Shown: positions 1 to 6,577, counted from the stretch's first letter. The stretch: 7,889 bases of DNA from Elusimicrobiota bacterium (GCA_031282945.1 JAITCX010000019.1:1-7889); one strand, 5' to 3'. Notes: generated from the sequence alone by a model not told the origin. Numbers and translations: made by a program.

Positions 1-411
1 TGCGCAAAAGCTTTTGATTTTTTAAAAAGCGTAAACAGCAATATGCAAAATGCGCGATATGAAATTTCTGCAGGAATTTACGCTCAGGTTTTTATGTCCC
101 AAATTAGACAAGAAAAAGATAGACATCTTGAAACCCATCATGATTTTGTGGATATTCAATTTGTCATAGACGGCTATGACATAATCGGTATAAAAGACGC
201 TAAGAGTTGTAATGAGATTTTTATAAATTATGATCCCTCTAAGGATATCGCCTTCTTTAATGAAAAACCCGATTATGAAATAAAACTTTTAAGCAATCAT
301 TTTATCGTCATATTTCCAGACGAAGCGCATTGTCCTGAATCGGCAGATATAATTGCAAAAAAAGTTGTGGTGAAAGTTAAAAAAGAATTGTTTGAAAATG
401 TGAGAAGTTAA
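1..411 (+). CDS. YhcH/YjgK/YiaL family protein (DUF386), 5' end cut by the window
   Basis: The reading frame is open from the first base and codes 14 residues before the first ATG at 43. Those residues (including AKAFDFLK) look like normal family sequence, so the true start is probably outside the window and the ATG at 43 is internal. About 136 residues are visible; the family is usually about 150, so roughly 15-20 are missing. Family signatures are the N-terminal RYEISAGIYA stretch, the EKDRHLETHHDFVDIQFVIDG block (E, H and D residues of the cupin-like core) and FPDEAHCPE near the C-terminus, whose His is a likely metal ligand. In E. coli, YiaL and YhcH sit in sugar-acid (yia) and sialic-acid (nan) operons, but their exact reaction is not firmly settled. 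Here the next gene, 11 bases downstream, is a TRAP small permease, the same order as yiaL-yiaM in E. coli. A cytosolic accessory role in sugar or sugar-acid catabolism is inferred. Confidence 0.85.
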   Translation, partial: CAKAFDFLKSVNSNMQNARYEISAGIYAQVFMSQIRQEKDRHLETHHDFVDIQFVIDGYDIIGIKDAKSCNEIFINYDPSKDIAFFNEKPDYEIKLLSNHFIVIFPDEAHCPESADIIAKKVVVKVKKELFENVRS

Positions 412-422
412 AAGGAAATATT

Positions 423-914
423 ATGGAAAATGTAAAAAACATTATAGACAAAATTTTATCAATTGCATGCGCCGCAATATTATCCTTGATGACAATTTTA
501 CTTGCTTTTTACGTCAGCGGCGTTTATATTTTTAAAACCCCAAGCGCCCCTGTTTTAACGCTTGTAAAATTTTTATTTGTTTGGCTTGTAATGTATGGCG
601 CCGCTTTTGTTTTTGGCAAAAAACAGCACATAAATTTGAGTTTTGTAAGAGACATATTGCCTTTAAAAATTAAGATAATTGTAGAAATAATTAGCGAGGC
701 TTTAATTGCTGTTTTTGCCGGCGCGGTTTTGGTTTATGGCGGCTGGCATTTTATGTTAAAACAAATGCTAGAAATTAATCCTGCCGTGCATATTTCAATG
801 GGGTATGTCTATTGTGCAGTTCCCATATCGGGAATTTTTATTTTGTTTTATTTTGTTTGCAATGCATTAAGTTTATTTACAAAATTAAAAAGTGCGCCCA
901 AAGCGCAAATTTAA
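423..914 (+). CDS. TRAP transporter small permease subunit (DctQ/YiaM type)
   Basis: This 163-residue inner-membrane protein has four hydrophobic segments, at about residues 12-36, 43-64, 84-108 and 125-152, the standard layout and length for a DctQ subunit. The segment FLFVWLVMYGAAFVFGKKQHI matches the family pattern of a tryptophan-containing second helix, Gly-Ala-Ala, then a short basic loop ending in His-Ile. DctQ works only with the large DctM permease and a periplasmic DctP binding protein to import organic or sugar acids using an ion gradient. Neither partner is in the window: the next gene is a dehydrogenase, where DctM would normally stand. They may lie upstream of position 1 or elsewhere. 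The start has an AAAGGA ribosome-binding site at 411-416. The preceding YiaL-like gene suggests a sugar-acid substrate, but the substrate cannot be read from this subunit. Confidence 0.85.
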   Translation: MENVKNIIDKILSIACAAILSLMTILLAFYVSGVYIFKTPSAPVLTLVKFLFVWLVMYGAAFVFGKKQHINLSFVRDILPLKIKIIVEIISEALIAVFAGAVLVYGGWHFMLKQMLEINPAVHISMGYVYCAVPISGIFILFYFVCNALSLFTKLKSAPKAQI

Positions 915-931
915 TAATTGGGAGGTAAAAA

Positions 932-1954
932 ATGAAGGCGGCAAAAGTTTATGGTGCAAAAGATTTGAGAATTGAAGAAGTTCCGATGCCGAAGATCCAA
1001 AGACCTGACGATGTTTTGGTTAAAACAAAACTTGCGGGAATTTGCGGTTCTGATGTGCATATCTACCATGGACAAAATCCATTTGCGGTTTTGCCAAGGG
1101 TTATCGGTCATGAAGTTGTTGGAACTGTTGAGGCAGTCGGTCCTGAGGTAAAAAGCGTTGCAGTGGGCGATCATGTGGTAATTGAACCAATACGTTATTG
1201 CGGGAAATGTTATGCCTGTAGAAAAGACATGCCTAATGTTTGTCAGCAGTTGGTTGTTTTCGGGGTGCATGAGGACGGCGGGATGCGGGAGTATTTTACC
1301 GTGCCTGAAAAACAAGCTTTAAAAATAAAGAAAACGCTGCCTTGGGAAGAAGCCATTTTGATTGAACCTTTTACAATAGGCGCAAACGCAACGCTGAGAG
1401 CTGATATTGGAATTGGCGATAATGTTGTTATTATTGGAGCGGGGCCGATTGGCATAAGCGTGGGAAAACTTGCAAAAATCAAAGGTGCGGCGGTTATGAT
1501 GACAGATATTATTGACGAAAAACTTGCATTTGCAAAAGACCAAGGAGCCGCAGATATTGTGGTCAATACCTCTAAAGTTGATCTTGAAAAAGCTGTGCAG
1601 GATTGGACAGAAGGCGAAGGCGCAAATAAAGTTATTGACGCCGCTTGCGTTAGTCCAAAAATCATGGAACAGGCGATAAAAATTGCATCGGTGGCAGGCA
1701 CAATCGCCAATTTAAGTTTTAGCGATAAACCTTTTGCTTGTCCAAGTTTAGACATTACAAAAAAGCAATTGACAATTGTCGGCTCGCGCTTGCAATCGCA
1801 TCAGTTTGCAAATGTAATACGCCTTATGGAAAACGGCGTTCTCAAAGGCGGAGATCTTATAACCAATAGATTTAAGTTTACCGATCTTCAAAAAGCTTTT
1901 GATTTTATTGAAACGAACGGCGCTCAAGTTAGGAAGGCAATATTGGAATTTTAG
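932..1954 (+). CDS. Zinc-dependent medium-chain dehydrogenase, RspB/LgoD-like (probable sugar-acid or polyol dehydrogenase)
   Basis: This 340-residue protein is full length for the zinc alcohol dehydrogenase family. The N-terminal GroES-like domain carries catalytic-zinc ligands C38, H60 and E61 (GHE motif) with E145 (IEPF) as a further candidate, and a structural zinc site C90, C93, C96, C104. The Rossmann domain has GAGPIG at 169-174 and an acidic D192 at the end of the second strand, which favours NAD over NADP. Blocks such as LAGICGSDVHIYHGQNPF, PRVIGHE and FGVHEDGG strongly resemble E. coli RspB and LgoD (YjjN, which oxidises L-galactonate to tagaturonate). Together with the YiaL and DctQ neighbours, oxidation of an imported aldonate or similar sugar acid is likely; the exact substrate is unknown. 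Threonine or sorbitol dehydrogenase are less likely alternatives. A strong GGGAGGT site at 920-926 precedes the ATG, and an intrinsic terminator follows, so this is the last gene of its unit. Confidence 0.87.
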   Translation: MKAAKVYGAKDLRIEEVPMPKIQRPDDVLVKTKLAGICGSDVHIYHGQNPFAVLPRVIGHEVVGTVEAVGPEVKSVAVGDHVVIEPIRYCGKCYACRKDMPNVCQQLVVFGVHEDGGMREYFTVPEKQALKIKKTLPWEEAILIEPFTIGANATLRADIGIGDNVVIIGAGPIGISVGKLAKIKGAAVMMTDIIDEKLAFAKDQGAADIVVNTSKVDLEKAVQDWTEGEGANKVIDAACVSPKIMEQAIKIASVAGTIANLSFSDKPFACPSLDITKKQLTIVGSRLQSHQFANVIRLMENGVLKGGDLITNRFKFTDLQKAFDFIETNGAQVRKAILEF

Positions 1955-1981
1955 GGGTAAATTATAATTTGGTTTACCGCT

Positions 1982-2022
1982 AAAAAGAGGGGCGCCTAAA
2001 TCTTTGGGCGCTCCTCTTTTTT
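1982..2022 (+). terminator. Intrinsic (Rho-independent) terminator
   Basis: The left arm 1982-1996 (AAAAAGAGGGGCGCC) pairs with 2007-2021 over 15 base pairs, with a single G·U wobble (1991 with 2012). A further U·G pair at 1997/2006 can close the loop. The right arm ends in a run of six T at 2017-2022. It sits 27 bases after the dehydrogenase stop codon and separates the sugar-acid genes from the lysine operon. The A-run on the left arm means it could also act on transcripts coming from the other strand, but no minus-strand gene is seen there. Confidence 0.9.
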
Positions 2023-2417
2023 ATTTAGTTAATAAATGAAAAAAACAAACGGAATATTTTTGCGTCGCTCTCATTTATCATAAATATAAAGTCCTTAAAA
2101 TTTTTAGATTTTAGTATTAATTTTTTGGGTTTTTATCGGCAGTTGTTTTATTTCTATAATAATGTGAATTTAACATACTAGTGCAAGGGTGATGAGAATT
2201 AGTAAAATTAAAAGATGAGAGAATATTGCAAAGAAAGGATAGTTGTAAAGGTATGAAGGGTTGAGCGTAAAAAAATATTTAGGAAAAAGTTTAAAGAGAG
2301 AATAAAGTTTTAAGTGTCGTTAGTTTTTCTATTTCTCTTTTTTTTAAAAGGGGAACAATTTTTCACTTGTTTTGTCGTTGCAGTTGTTTTTGCTGTTGTC
2401 GTGTCGTACCCCTCTCC
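2023..2417. other. AT-rich intergenic stretch without a recognisable gene
   Basis: No open frame here has protein-like content. The stretch is very AT-rich (15 of 60 bases are G or C in 2281-2340). Visible structure is limited to a 13-base palindrome ATTTATCATAAAT at 2073-2085, an isolated TATAAT at 2155-2160, a pyrimidine-to-purine hairpin-like stretch at 2332-2355, and a low-complexity GTT/GTC-rich run at about 2366-2408. It runs from the terminator to the inverted-repeat element. Confidence 0.6.
2132..2160 (+). promoter_or_regulatory. Possible promoter with consensus -10 box
   Basis: A perfect TATAAT lies at 2155-2160. At 17 bases upstream the -35 position reads TTTATC (2132-2137), which matches only three of six consensus bases. 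A transcript from here would run through the gap, the palindromic element and into lysA, giving lysA a leader of about 600 bases. In DNA this AT-rich a TATAAT can arise by chance, so this is a weak call. Confidence 0.22.
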
Positions 2418-2488
2418 CGCGCTCTTTTTATTTTTTAGCCTAGCGTAAGCGGCAAAGCGCCTGTCTATGCGAGAAATTTTTTCGCCAA

Positions 2489-2523
2489 GAGGGCAAAGGA
2501 AACTGGAGGTTTCCTTTGCCCTC
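2489..2523. repeat. Perfect 15-bp hairpin inside the palindromic element
   Basis: GAGGGCAAAGGAAAC (2489-2503) and GTTTCCTTTGCCCTC (2509-2523) are exact reverse complements separated by the five-base loop TGGAG. No T-run follows on either strand, so it is not an ordinary intrinsic terminator. It forms one of the two tip hairpins of the element at 2418-2637. Confidence 0.85.
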
Positions 2524-2532
2524 ACCCAGGCG

Positions 2533-2565
2533 GGCGTGACAGTACAGACTGCTGTCAGTCACGTC
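2533..2565. repeat. Second tip hairpin with alternative pairings
   Basis: GGCGTGAC (2533-2540) pairs with GTCACGTC (2558-2565), including one G·U pair. A competing inner pairing, GACAG (2538-2542) with CTGTC (2552-2556), uses some of the same bases and leaves a bulge at 2557-2560. Two mutually exclusive forms are therefore possible. Confidence 0.55.
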
Positions 2566-2703
2566 AAGAGTAGAGTCGGCGCGGGGGCGAAAAAAATTTT
2601 CGCATGGCGCGTGGCTAAAAAATAAAAAATGAGCGCGAAAAAAACATAAAGAGTTTGATAAAGAAAAAAAGAGTTATGTACTTTCAGTGAGAAAAAAATG
2701 AAC

Positions 2704-2727
2704 TTTCTCTTTTTTACAAAAGAGAAA
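2704..2727. repeat. Perfect 10-bp hairpin just upstream of the lysA -10 box
   Basis: TTTCTCTTTT (2704-2713) and AAAAGAGAAA (2718-2727) are exact reverse complements around the loop TTAC. A purine run, not a T-run, follows on the + strand, so it is not a + strand terminator. The loop overlaps the candidate -35 box of the lysA promoter, so it could serve as a protein-binding palindrome, or it may simply be the end module of the repeat region upstream. Confidence 0.7.
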
Positions 2728-2743
2728 AGAAAAAAAGTATAAT
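2713..2743 (+). promoter_or_regulatory. Probable promoter of the lysA-dapF-dapA-dapB-dapL operon
   Basis: A perfect TATAAT lies at 2738-2743, with TTTACA (five of six consensus bases) at 2713-2718. The 19-base spacer is longer than the ideal 17. Transcription would begin near 2750 and leave a leader of only about 30 bases before the lysA ATG, too short for a lysine riboswitch. The -35 box sits in the loop of the 2704-2727 hairpin. Confidence 0.55.
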
Positions 2744-2778
2744 AAATAAAATTCGTTTTAAATCAAAGTGAGGGAAAA

Positions 2779-4005
2779 ATGTTTAGTTTTGTAGGCAAAG
2801 ATTTGTTTATTGAAAATGTAAAAGTTTTGGATATTGAAAAAAAGTATAAAACCGCCACCTATATCTATTCAAAAAATAAAATAATTCAAAATTATAAGGC
2901 ATACCACACCCCTCTTGCGGAGAGCCGCAGAAGCGGATTGATTTGTTTTGCAGTTAAAACAAATCCAAATGTATCGCTTCTAAAAATTTTAGCTAAATTA
3001 AAAAGCGGAACCGATACTGTTTCAGGCGGTGAAATTTATAGAAGCCTTGAAGCTGGAATTCTCCCTGAAAAAATTGTCTATGCCGGCGTTGGTAAAACAG
3101 CCGAAGAAATTGAATTTGCGCTTAAAAAAAATATTTTTATGTTTAATGTGGAATCTTTTCAAGAACTTGAAGCGATAGATAAAATTGCAAAGAAATTAAA
3201 AAAAGTTGCGCATATAGCGTTTAGAATAAACCCCGATGTAGATCCCGATACGCATTCCCATATCGTTACAGGTAAAAAAGGCACAAAATTTGGAATCCCT
3301 TACGATGAGGCTTTGCATGCTTATGCTTTTGCAAAAAAACATAAAAATGTTCTGCCTATCGGCATTCACTCTCATATCGGCTCGCAAATTTTAGATGTCA
3401 GCGCTTATAAACTTGCCGCAGTCAAAATTAAAAAAATTACAGACGAGCTTGCAAAAAACGGCATCCAGATAGAATATATAAATTGCGGGGGAGGACTGGG
3501 CATTGCATATAAAAAAGATCAAAAAGTTCCAACTCCCGCCGATTTGATGAAAGAAATTTTTGAGGTTTTTGACGCCGATAAAAAATTTATTTTTGAGCCC
3601 GGCAGATCCATAATCGGCGATGCGGGTTGTTTGCTTACAAAAGTTATTTATGAAAAAAGTTCAGGCGAAAAAAATTTCTTAATTGTGGATGCCGCAATGA
3701 ACGATTTAATTAGACCTTCTCTCTACGATGCCTACCATGAAATTATTCCTATAAAAGATGTCAAAGAGGAAATGTTTAAAACGGATGTGGTGGGTCCCGT
3801 TTGCGAAAGCGGAGATTTTTTAGCAAAAGATAGAGTTCTGCCAAGATTAAAACAAGGCGATTTTTTAATTGTGACCTGCACGGGCGCCTACGGAGCGGCA
3901 ATGGCTTCAGAATATAATTTGCGCCCCCATTTAGCCCAAGTTTTAATTGATAAAGATAAGATGACGCTGATAAGAAAAAGAGGCCAATATAAAGATCTGA
4001 GATAA
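2779..4005 (+). CDS. lysA: Diaminopimelate decarboxylase
   Basis: LysA is a cytosolic PLP enzyme that converts meso-diaminopimelate to L-lysine and CO2, the last step of the pathway. The 408 residues match the usual length. The alanine-racemase-like barrel comes first, with the PLP lysine K60 in FAVKTNPN, then HSHIGSQ at 197-203, the glycine-rich phosphate loop CGGGLG around 236-241 and EPGRS at 273-277. The C-terminal beta domain carries CESGD at 342-346, with the substrate-contacting active-site Cys, and GAYGAAMAS at 369-377, with its conserved Tyr. All key residues are present. The ATG follows a GAGG site at 2770-2773 and gives a normal N-terminus. It is the first gene of the operon although it acts last, and dapF follows after 15 bases. 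Arginine or ornithine decarboxylase of the same fold is unlikely given the motifs and neighbours. Confidence 0.96.
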   Translation: MFSFVGKDLFIENVKVLDIEKKYKTATYIYSKNKIIQNYKAYHTPLAESRRSGLICFAVKTNPNVSLLKILAKLKSGTDTVSGGEIYRSLEAGILPEKIVYAGVGKTAEEIEFALKKNIFMFNVESFQELEAIDKIAKKLKKVAHIAFRINPDVDPDTHSHIVTGKKGTKFGIPYDEALHAYAFAKKHKNVLPIGIHSHIGSQILDVSAYKLAAVKIKKITDELAKNGIQIEYINCGGGLGIAYKKDQKVPTPADLMKEIFEVFDADKKFIFEPGRSIIGDAGCLLTKVIYEKSSGEKNFLIVDAAMNDLIRPSLYDAYHEIIPIKDVKEEMFKTDVVGPVCESGDFLAKDRVLPRLKQGDFLIVTCTGAYGAAMASEYNLRPHLAQVLIDKDKMTLIRKRGQYKDLR

Positions 4006-4020
4006 AAGGGGATAAATAAA

Positions 4021-4833
4021 ATGGATATAAATTTTTGTAAAATTTCTGCCGCTGGAAACGATTTTATTTTAATTGACAATAGAAAAAAACATATAGCGCA
4101 AAATCAATATAGCGCTATGGCAAAAAAGTTTTGCCATAGAAAATATTCTATCGGCGCCGACGGTTTAATTTTTTTGGAGCATAGCAAACCCTGCGACTTT
4201 AAAATGAAATATCTCAATGCAGACGGCTCTGAAGCGGAAATGTGCGGAAACGGCGGTCGCGCAATAGCGCGTTTTGCTCAAGCCATGCAAATTGTAAAAA
4301 AGAATACAATGTTTTTTGAAACCGACGCTGGAATTGTGCATGCCGATATTTTAGAAAACGGCAGAATATGTTTAAAAATGTTTAATCCTAAAGATTTGGA
4401 ACGCAATATTAAAATAAATATTGACGGCAAAAATTATGTGGTGGATTTTATAAATACCGGCGTGCCGCATGTTGTTTTGGCAGTTGATAATGTTGAAAAT
4501 GTAGACGTAAAAAAATTGGGACAGGCAATAAGAAATCATAAACGTTTTGCCCCAAAAGGCGCAAATGTAGATTTTATTTCTAAAAAGAAAGACTATATTT
4601 TAGTGCGTACCTATGAGCGCGGCGTTGAGGATGAGACGCTCGCCTGCGGAACGGGCATAATGGCAAGCGCAATAATTGCAGTTTTGAAAGAGCTAGTTTT
4701 AACGCCTGTAAAAATTATAGCGCGCGGCGGCGATGAGCTGATAGTAAATTTTAAACAAGACCCCCCGCATATCCACAGCTTGACGCTTGAAGGTCCAGCA
4801 GATATTACATTTAAAGGGATTGTCTCTTTTTAA
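4021..4833 (+). CDS. dapF: Diaminopimelate epimerase
   Basis: DapF interconverts LL- and meso-diaminopimelate without a cofactor, using two cysteines as acid and base. The meso form feeds both LysA and peptidoglycan synthesis. The protein has 270 residues in two mirrored halves. The first catalytic cysteine is C75 in MCGNGGR (74-80) and the second is C209 in ETLACGTG (205-212). The N-terminal AAGNDFILID segment (10-19), GADGLI (45-50) and NTGVPH (145-150) are also family hallmarks. Length and motifs are complete. An AAGGGG site at 4006-4011 lies eight to nine bases before the ATG. It sits between lysA and dapA, in keeping with its place after DapL and before LysA. The 78-base gap after it, before dapA, is the largest inside the operon. 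Confidence 0.96.
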   Translation: MDINFCKISAAGNDFILIDNRKKHIAQNQYSAMAKKFCHRKYSIGADGLIFLEHSKPCDFKMKYLNADGSEAEMCGNGGRAIARFAQAMQIVKKNTMFFETDAGIVHADILENGRICLKMFNPKDLERNIKINIDGKNYVVDFINTGVPHVVLAVDNVENVDVKKLGQAIRNHKRFAPKGANVDFISKKKDYILVRTYERGVEDETLACGTGIMASAIIAVLKELVLTPVKIIARGGDELIVNFKQDPPHIHSLTLEGPADITFKGIVSF

Positions 4834-4900
4834 GTTTTCAATAAAATAAAAATCATTAAATTATGCAAATGCCTAAACGAAGAAATACCAATGACATTAT

Positions 4901-4907
4901 GGGGAGG
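4901..4907 (+). promoter_or_regulatory. Ribosome-binding site that fixes the dapA start
   Basis: GGGGAGG stands four bases before the ATG at 4912. An in-frame ATG at 4891 would place this site inside the coding region and add seven residues (MTLWGGF) that are not typical of the family, while having no comparable site of its own. The 4912 start is therefore preferred. Confidence 0.85.
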
Positions 4908-4911
4908 ATTT

Positions 4912-5787
4912 ATGTTTGAAGGTGTGTATACGGCTTTAATTACGCCGCAGAAAAATGGGAAAATTGATTATGCCGCCATGGAAAAATTAATACAATCTCA
5001 AATTTCAGCGGGCGTGGCGGGAATTGTTCCCTGCGGTTCAACGGGCGAGTCAAGCGTATTAAGCCATAAAGAACATCAGGATGTAATAGAATTTTGCGTT
5101 AAAGGCGCTAAAGGCAAAATGAAAGTTTTGGCGGGCAGCGGATCCAACTCCACAGCTGAGGCGATTGCCTTGACTAAATTTGCAAAAGATGTCGGCTGCG
5201 ACGGAGCTTTGATTGTTTCGCCTTACTATAATAAACCGACTCAAAAAGGTCTATACTTGCATTTTAAAACTATAGCCGATACCGTAGATATTCCCATAGT
5301 CATTTATAATATAGCGGGCAGAACCGCTGTAAATATAGAGCCTGAAACTATTGCAAAATTAGCTAAAGATGCAAAAAATATTGTGGGCGTGAAAGAAGCG
5401 TCTGGATCATTGGATCAAATGAGCCGCATAAAAGCTTTGACCGATAAAAACTTTGAGCTTATTTCAGGCGATGATGTTTTGACTTTGCCGATTTTGGCGA
5501 TAGGCGGCGTTGGGGTAATTTCGGTTTTGTCAAACATTATTCCAAAAGACTGCGTTGCATTATTGGATGCTTTTAAAAAAGGGGATTTGGCAAAAGCTCA
5601 AGAAATTCACTATAAACTTTTACCTTTGATAAAAGCTTTATTTATTGAGACAAACCCTATTCCCGTAAAAACGGCGGCGGCGCTTTTAAAAATGTGCGAT
5701 TTAGATTTTAGACTGCCGATGTGCGAAATGTCGGATGAACATAAAGCGGTTTTAGAACAAGAACTAAAAAAATTAAATTTAATGTGA
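4912..5787 (+). CDS. dapA: 4-hydroxy-tetrahydrodipicolinate synthase
   Basis: DapA condenses pyruvate with aspartate semialdehyde, the committed step to diaminopimelate and lysine, in the cytosol. From the ATG at 4912 the protein has 291 residues, close to the usual 292, and begins FEGVYTALITP like most homologues. The TIM barrel shows the GSTGE loop at 42-46 (often GTTGE in relatives), SPYYNKP at 103-109, the catalytic Tyr Y132 in IYN, R137 in GRT for the substrate carboxylate, and the Schiff-base lysine K161 in GVKEASG. A longer reading from an ATG at 4891 is possible but less likely. The 78-base gap after dapF contains only weak promoter-like boxes (TTTTCA 4835-4840, TAAATT 4857-4862), so a secondary promoter is possible but unproven. 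N-acetylneuraminate lyase and other barrel relatives are disfavoured by the motifs and the operon. Confidence 0.96.
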   Translation: MFEGVYTALITPQKNGKIDYAAMEKLIQSQISAGVAGIVPCGSTGESSVLSHKEHQDVIEFCVKGAKGKMKVLAGSGSNSTAEAIALTKFAKDVGCDGALIVSPYYNKPTQKGLYLHFKTIADTVDIPIVIYNIAGRTAVNIEPETIAKLAKDAKNIVGVKEASGSLDQMSRIKALTDKNFELISGDDVLTLPILAIGGVGVISVLSNIIPKDCVALLDAFKKGDLAKAQEIHYKLLPLIKALFIETNPIPVKTAAALLKMCDLDFRLPMCEMSDEHKAVLEQELKKLNLM

Positions 5788-5794
5788 GGCAAAG

Positions 5795-6568
5795 ATGAAA
5801 ATCAGCGTTTTTGGAGCGGCAGGACGGATGGGGCAAAAAATTTTGAGTCTTGCAAAAATGCAAAAAGATATAGAAATTGCCGGCGCTTTAGAAATTGATA
5901 CAAGCGTCGCAATTGGAAGCGGCGAGCCGCCTATAATTAAAGTTTCGCAAATAGATGAAGTTTTAAATGAGACAGATGTTTTTATTGATTTTACAAATCC
6001 CGTTTCAACCCTTGCAAATGCCGCAAAAATTTCAGCCGCTAAAAAAGCAATTGTCATAGGAACCACTGGTTTTACACAGGAGCAAAAAGATCAAATAAAA
6101 GAATTTGCAAAAGTTTCGCCGATTGTTTTGTCGCCCAATATGTCGGTGGGCGTAAATGTAATGTTTTCTTTGGTAAAACAAGCGGCATTGACTTTGCCGG
6201 ATTATGATACGGAAATAATTGAAATGCATCACAATAAAAAGAAAGATTCTCCCTCGGGAACGGCCGCCAAACTTGCCGAAATTATCGCGCAGGCGCATAA
6301 TCAAAAGTTGGATGATATTGCAGTTTATGAACGCCGCAGCGTAAATAGAGCCAGAACCAAAGAGGAAATTGGAATAATGTCGGTACGGGCGGGCGGCATC
6401 GTGGGCGATCATAGCGTGCTTTTTGCCGGCGGCGATGAAATTATAGAAATTAAACATAGAGCGGACTCGCGCGATATTTTTGCAATAGGCGCGCTTAGAG
6501 CGGCGCAATGGCTTTTTGGACAGAAAGCGGGTTTGTATGATATGCAGGATGTTTTAGATTTAAAATAG
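5795..6568 (+). CDS. dapB: 4-hydroxy-tetrahydrodipicolinate reductase
   Basis: DapB reduces the DapA product to tetrahydrodipicolinate with NAD(P)H; that compound is the substrate of DapL. The protein has 257 residues. The N-terminal nucleotide-binding domain has GAAGRMG at 7-13 and an acidic E33 at the end of the second strand (GALE), suggesting NADH is accepted. GTTGF is at 89-93. The catalytic block at 143-156 (EMHHNKKKDSPSGT) contains H145 and K149, and VRAGGIVGDHSV follows at about 197-208. All are typical of a functional enzyme. The GAGG ribosome-binding site (5786-5789) overlaps the dapA stop codon and only seven bases separate the two genes, so translation is probably coupled. Confidence 0.96.
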   Translation: MKISVFGAAGRMGQKILSLAKMQKDIEIAGALEIDTSVAIGSGEPPIIKVSQIDEVLNETDVFIDFTNPVSTLANAAKISAAKKAIVIGTTGFTQEQKDQIKEFAKVSPIVLSPNMSVGVNVMFSLVKQAALTLPDYDTEIIEMHHNKKKDSPSGTAAKLAEIIAQAHNQKLDDIAVYERRSVNRARTKEEIGIMSVRAGGIVGDHSVLFAGGDEIIEIKHRADSRDIFAIGALRAAQWLFGQKAGLYDMQDVLDLK

Positions 6569-6577
6569 GAGAATAAA

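Larger units (their letters stand above)
2418..2637. repeat. Long imperfect inverted-repeat (palindromic) element, about 220 bp
   Basis: The outer arm at 2418-2440 (CGCGCTC, then a T-rich run ending TTTAGCC) is the reverse complement of 2613-2637 except for a two-base length difference. A second arm pair, 2467-2486 and 2586-2605, matches at 18 of 20 positions (ATGCGA...TTTTTTCGCC). GCGCC at 2457-2461 can pair with GGCGC at 2606-2610, leaving 2441-2456 as an unpaired bulge. The tip carries two hairpins, one at 2489-2523 and one at about 2533-2565. Base composition is about half G+C, clearly above the flanks. No flanking target-site duplication was found and no transposase is encoded. It could be a dispersed intergenic palindrome (MITE- or REP-like), a structured RNA, or both; the sequence alone does not decide. 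Confidence 0.7.

Noticed and set aside
911..1755. Minus-strand frames of 134, 170 and 74 codons opposite the dehydrogenase
   Set aside because: They are shadows of a clear full-length gene with intact motifs and show no family features.
6..1906. Identical 16-base stretch AAAAGCTTTTGATTTT at 6-21 and 1891-1906
   Set aside because: Both copies are in frame and encode Lys-Ala-Phe-Asp-Phe in unrelated proteins; shared AT-biased codon choice explains it better than a repeat or attachment site.
2310..2525. 71-codon minus-strand frame across the gap and into the palindrome
   Set aside because: Its C-terminal half is low-complexity Thr/Lys-rich sequence, it has no recognisable domain, and it covers half of the inverted-repeat element. 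It is most likely a by-product of the repeat.
2566..2778. Possible lysine riboswitch (L box) before lysA
   Set aside because: The conserved L-box core bases and five-helix layout were not found, and the likely promoter leaves a leader of only about 30 bases.
4891..4911. Longer dapA start at the ATG at 4891
   Set aside because: It would put the strong GGGGAGG site inside the gene and add seven atypical residues; the ATG at 4912 fits the family length and N-terminus.
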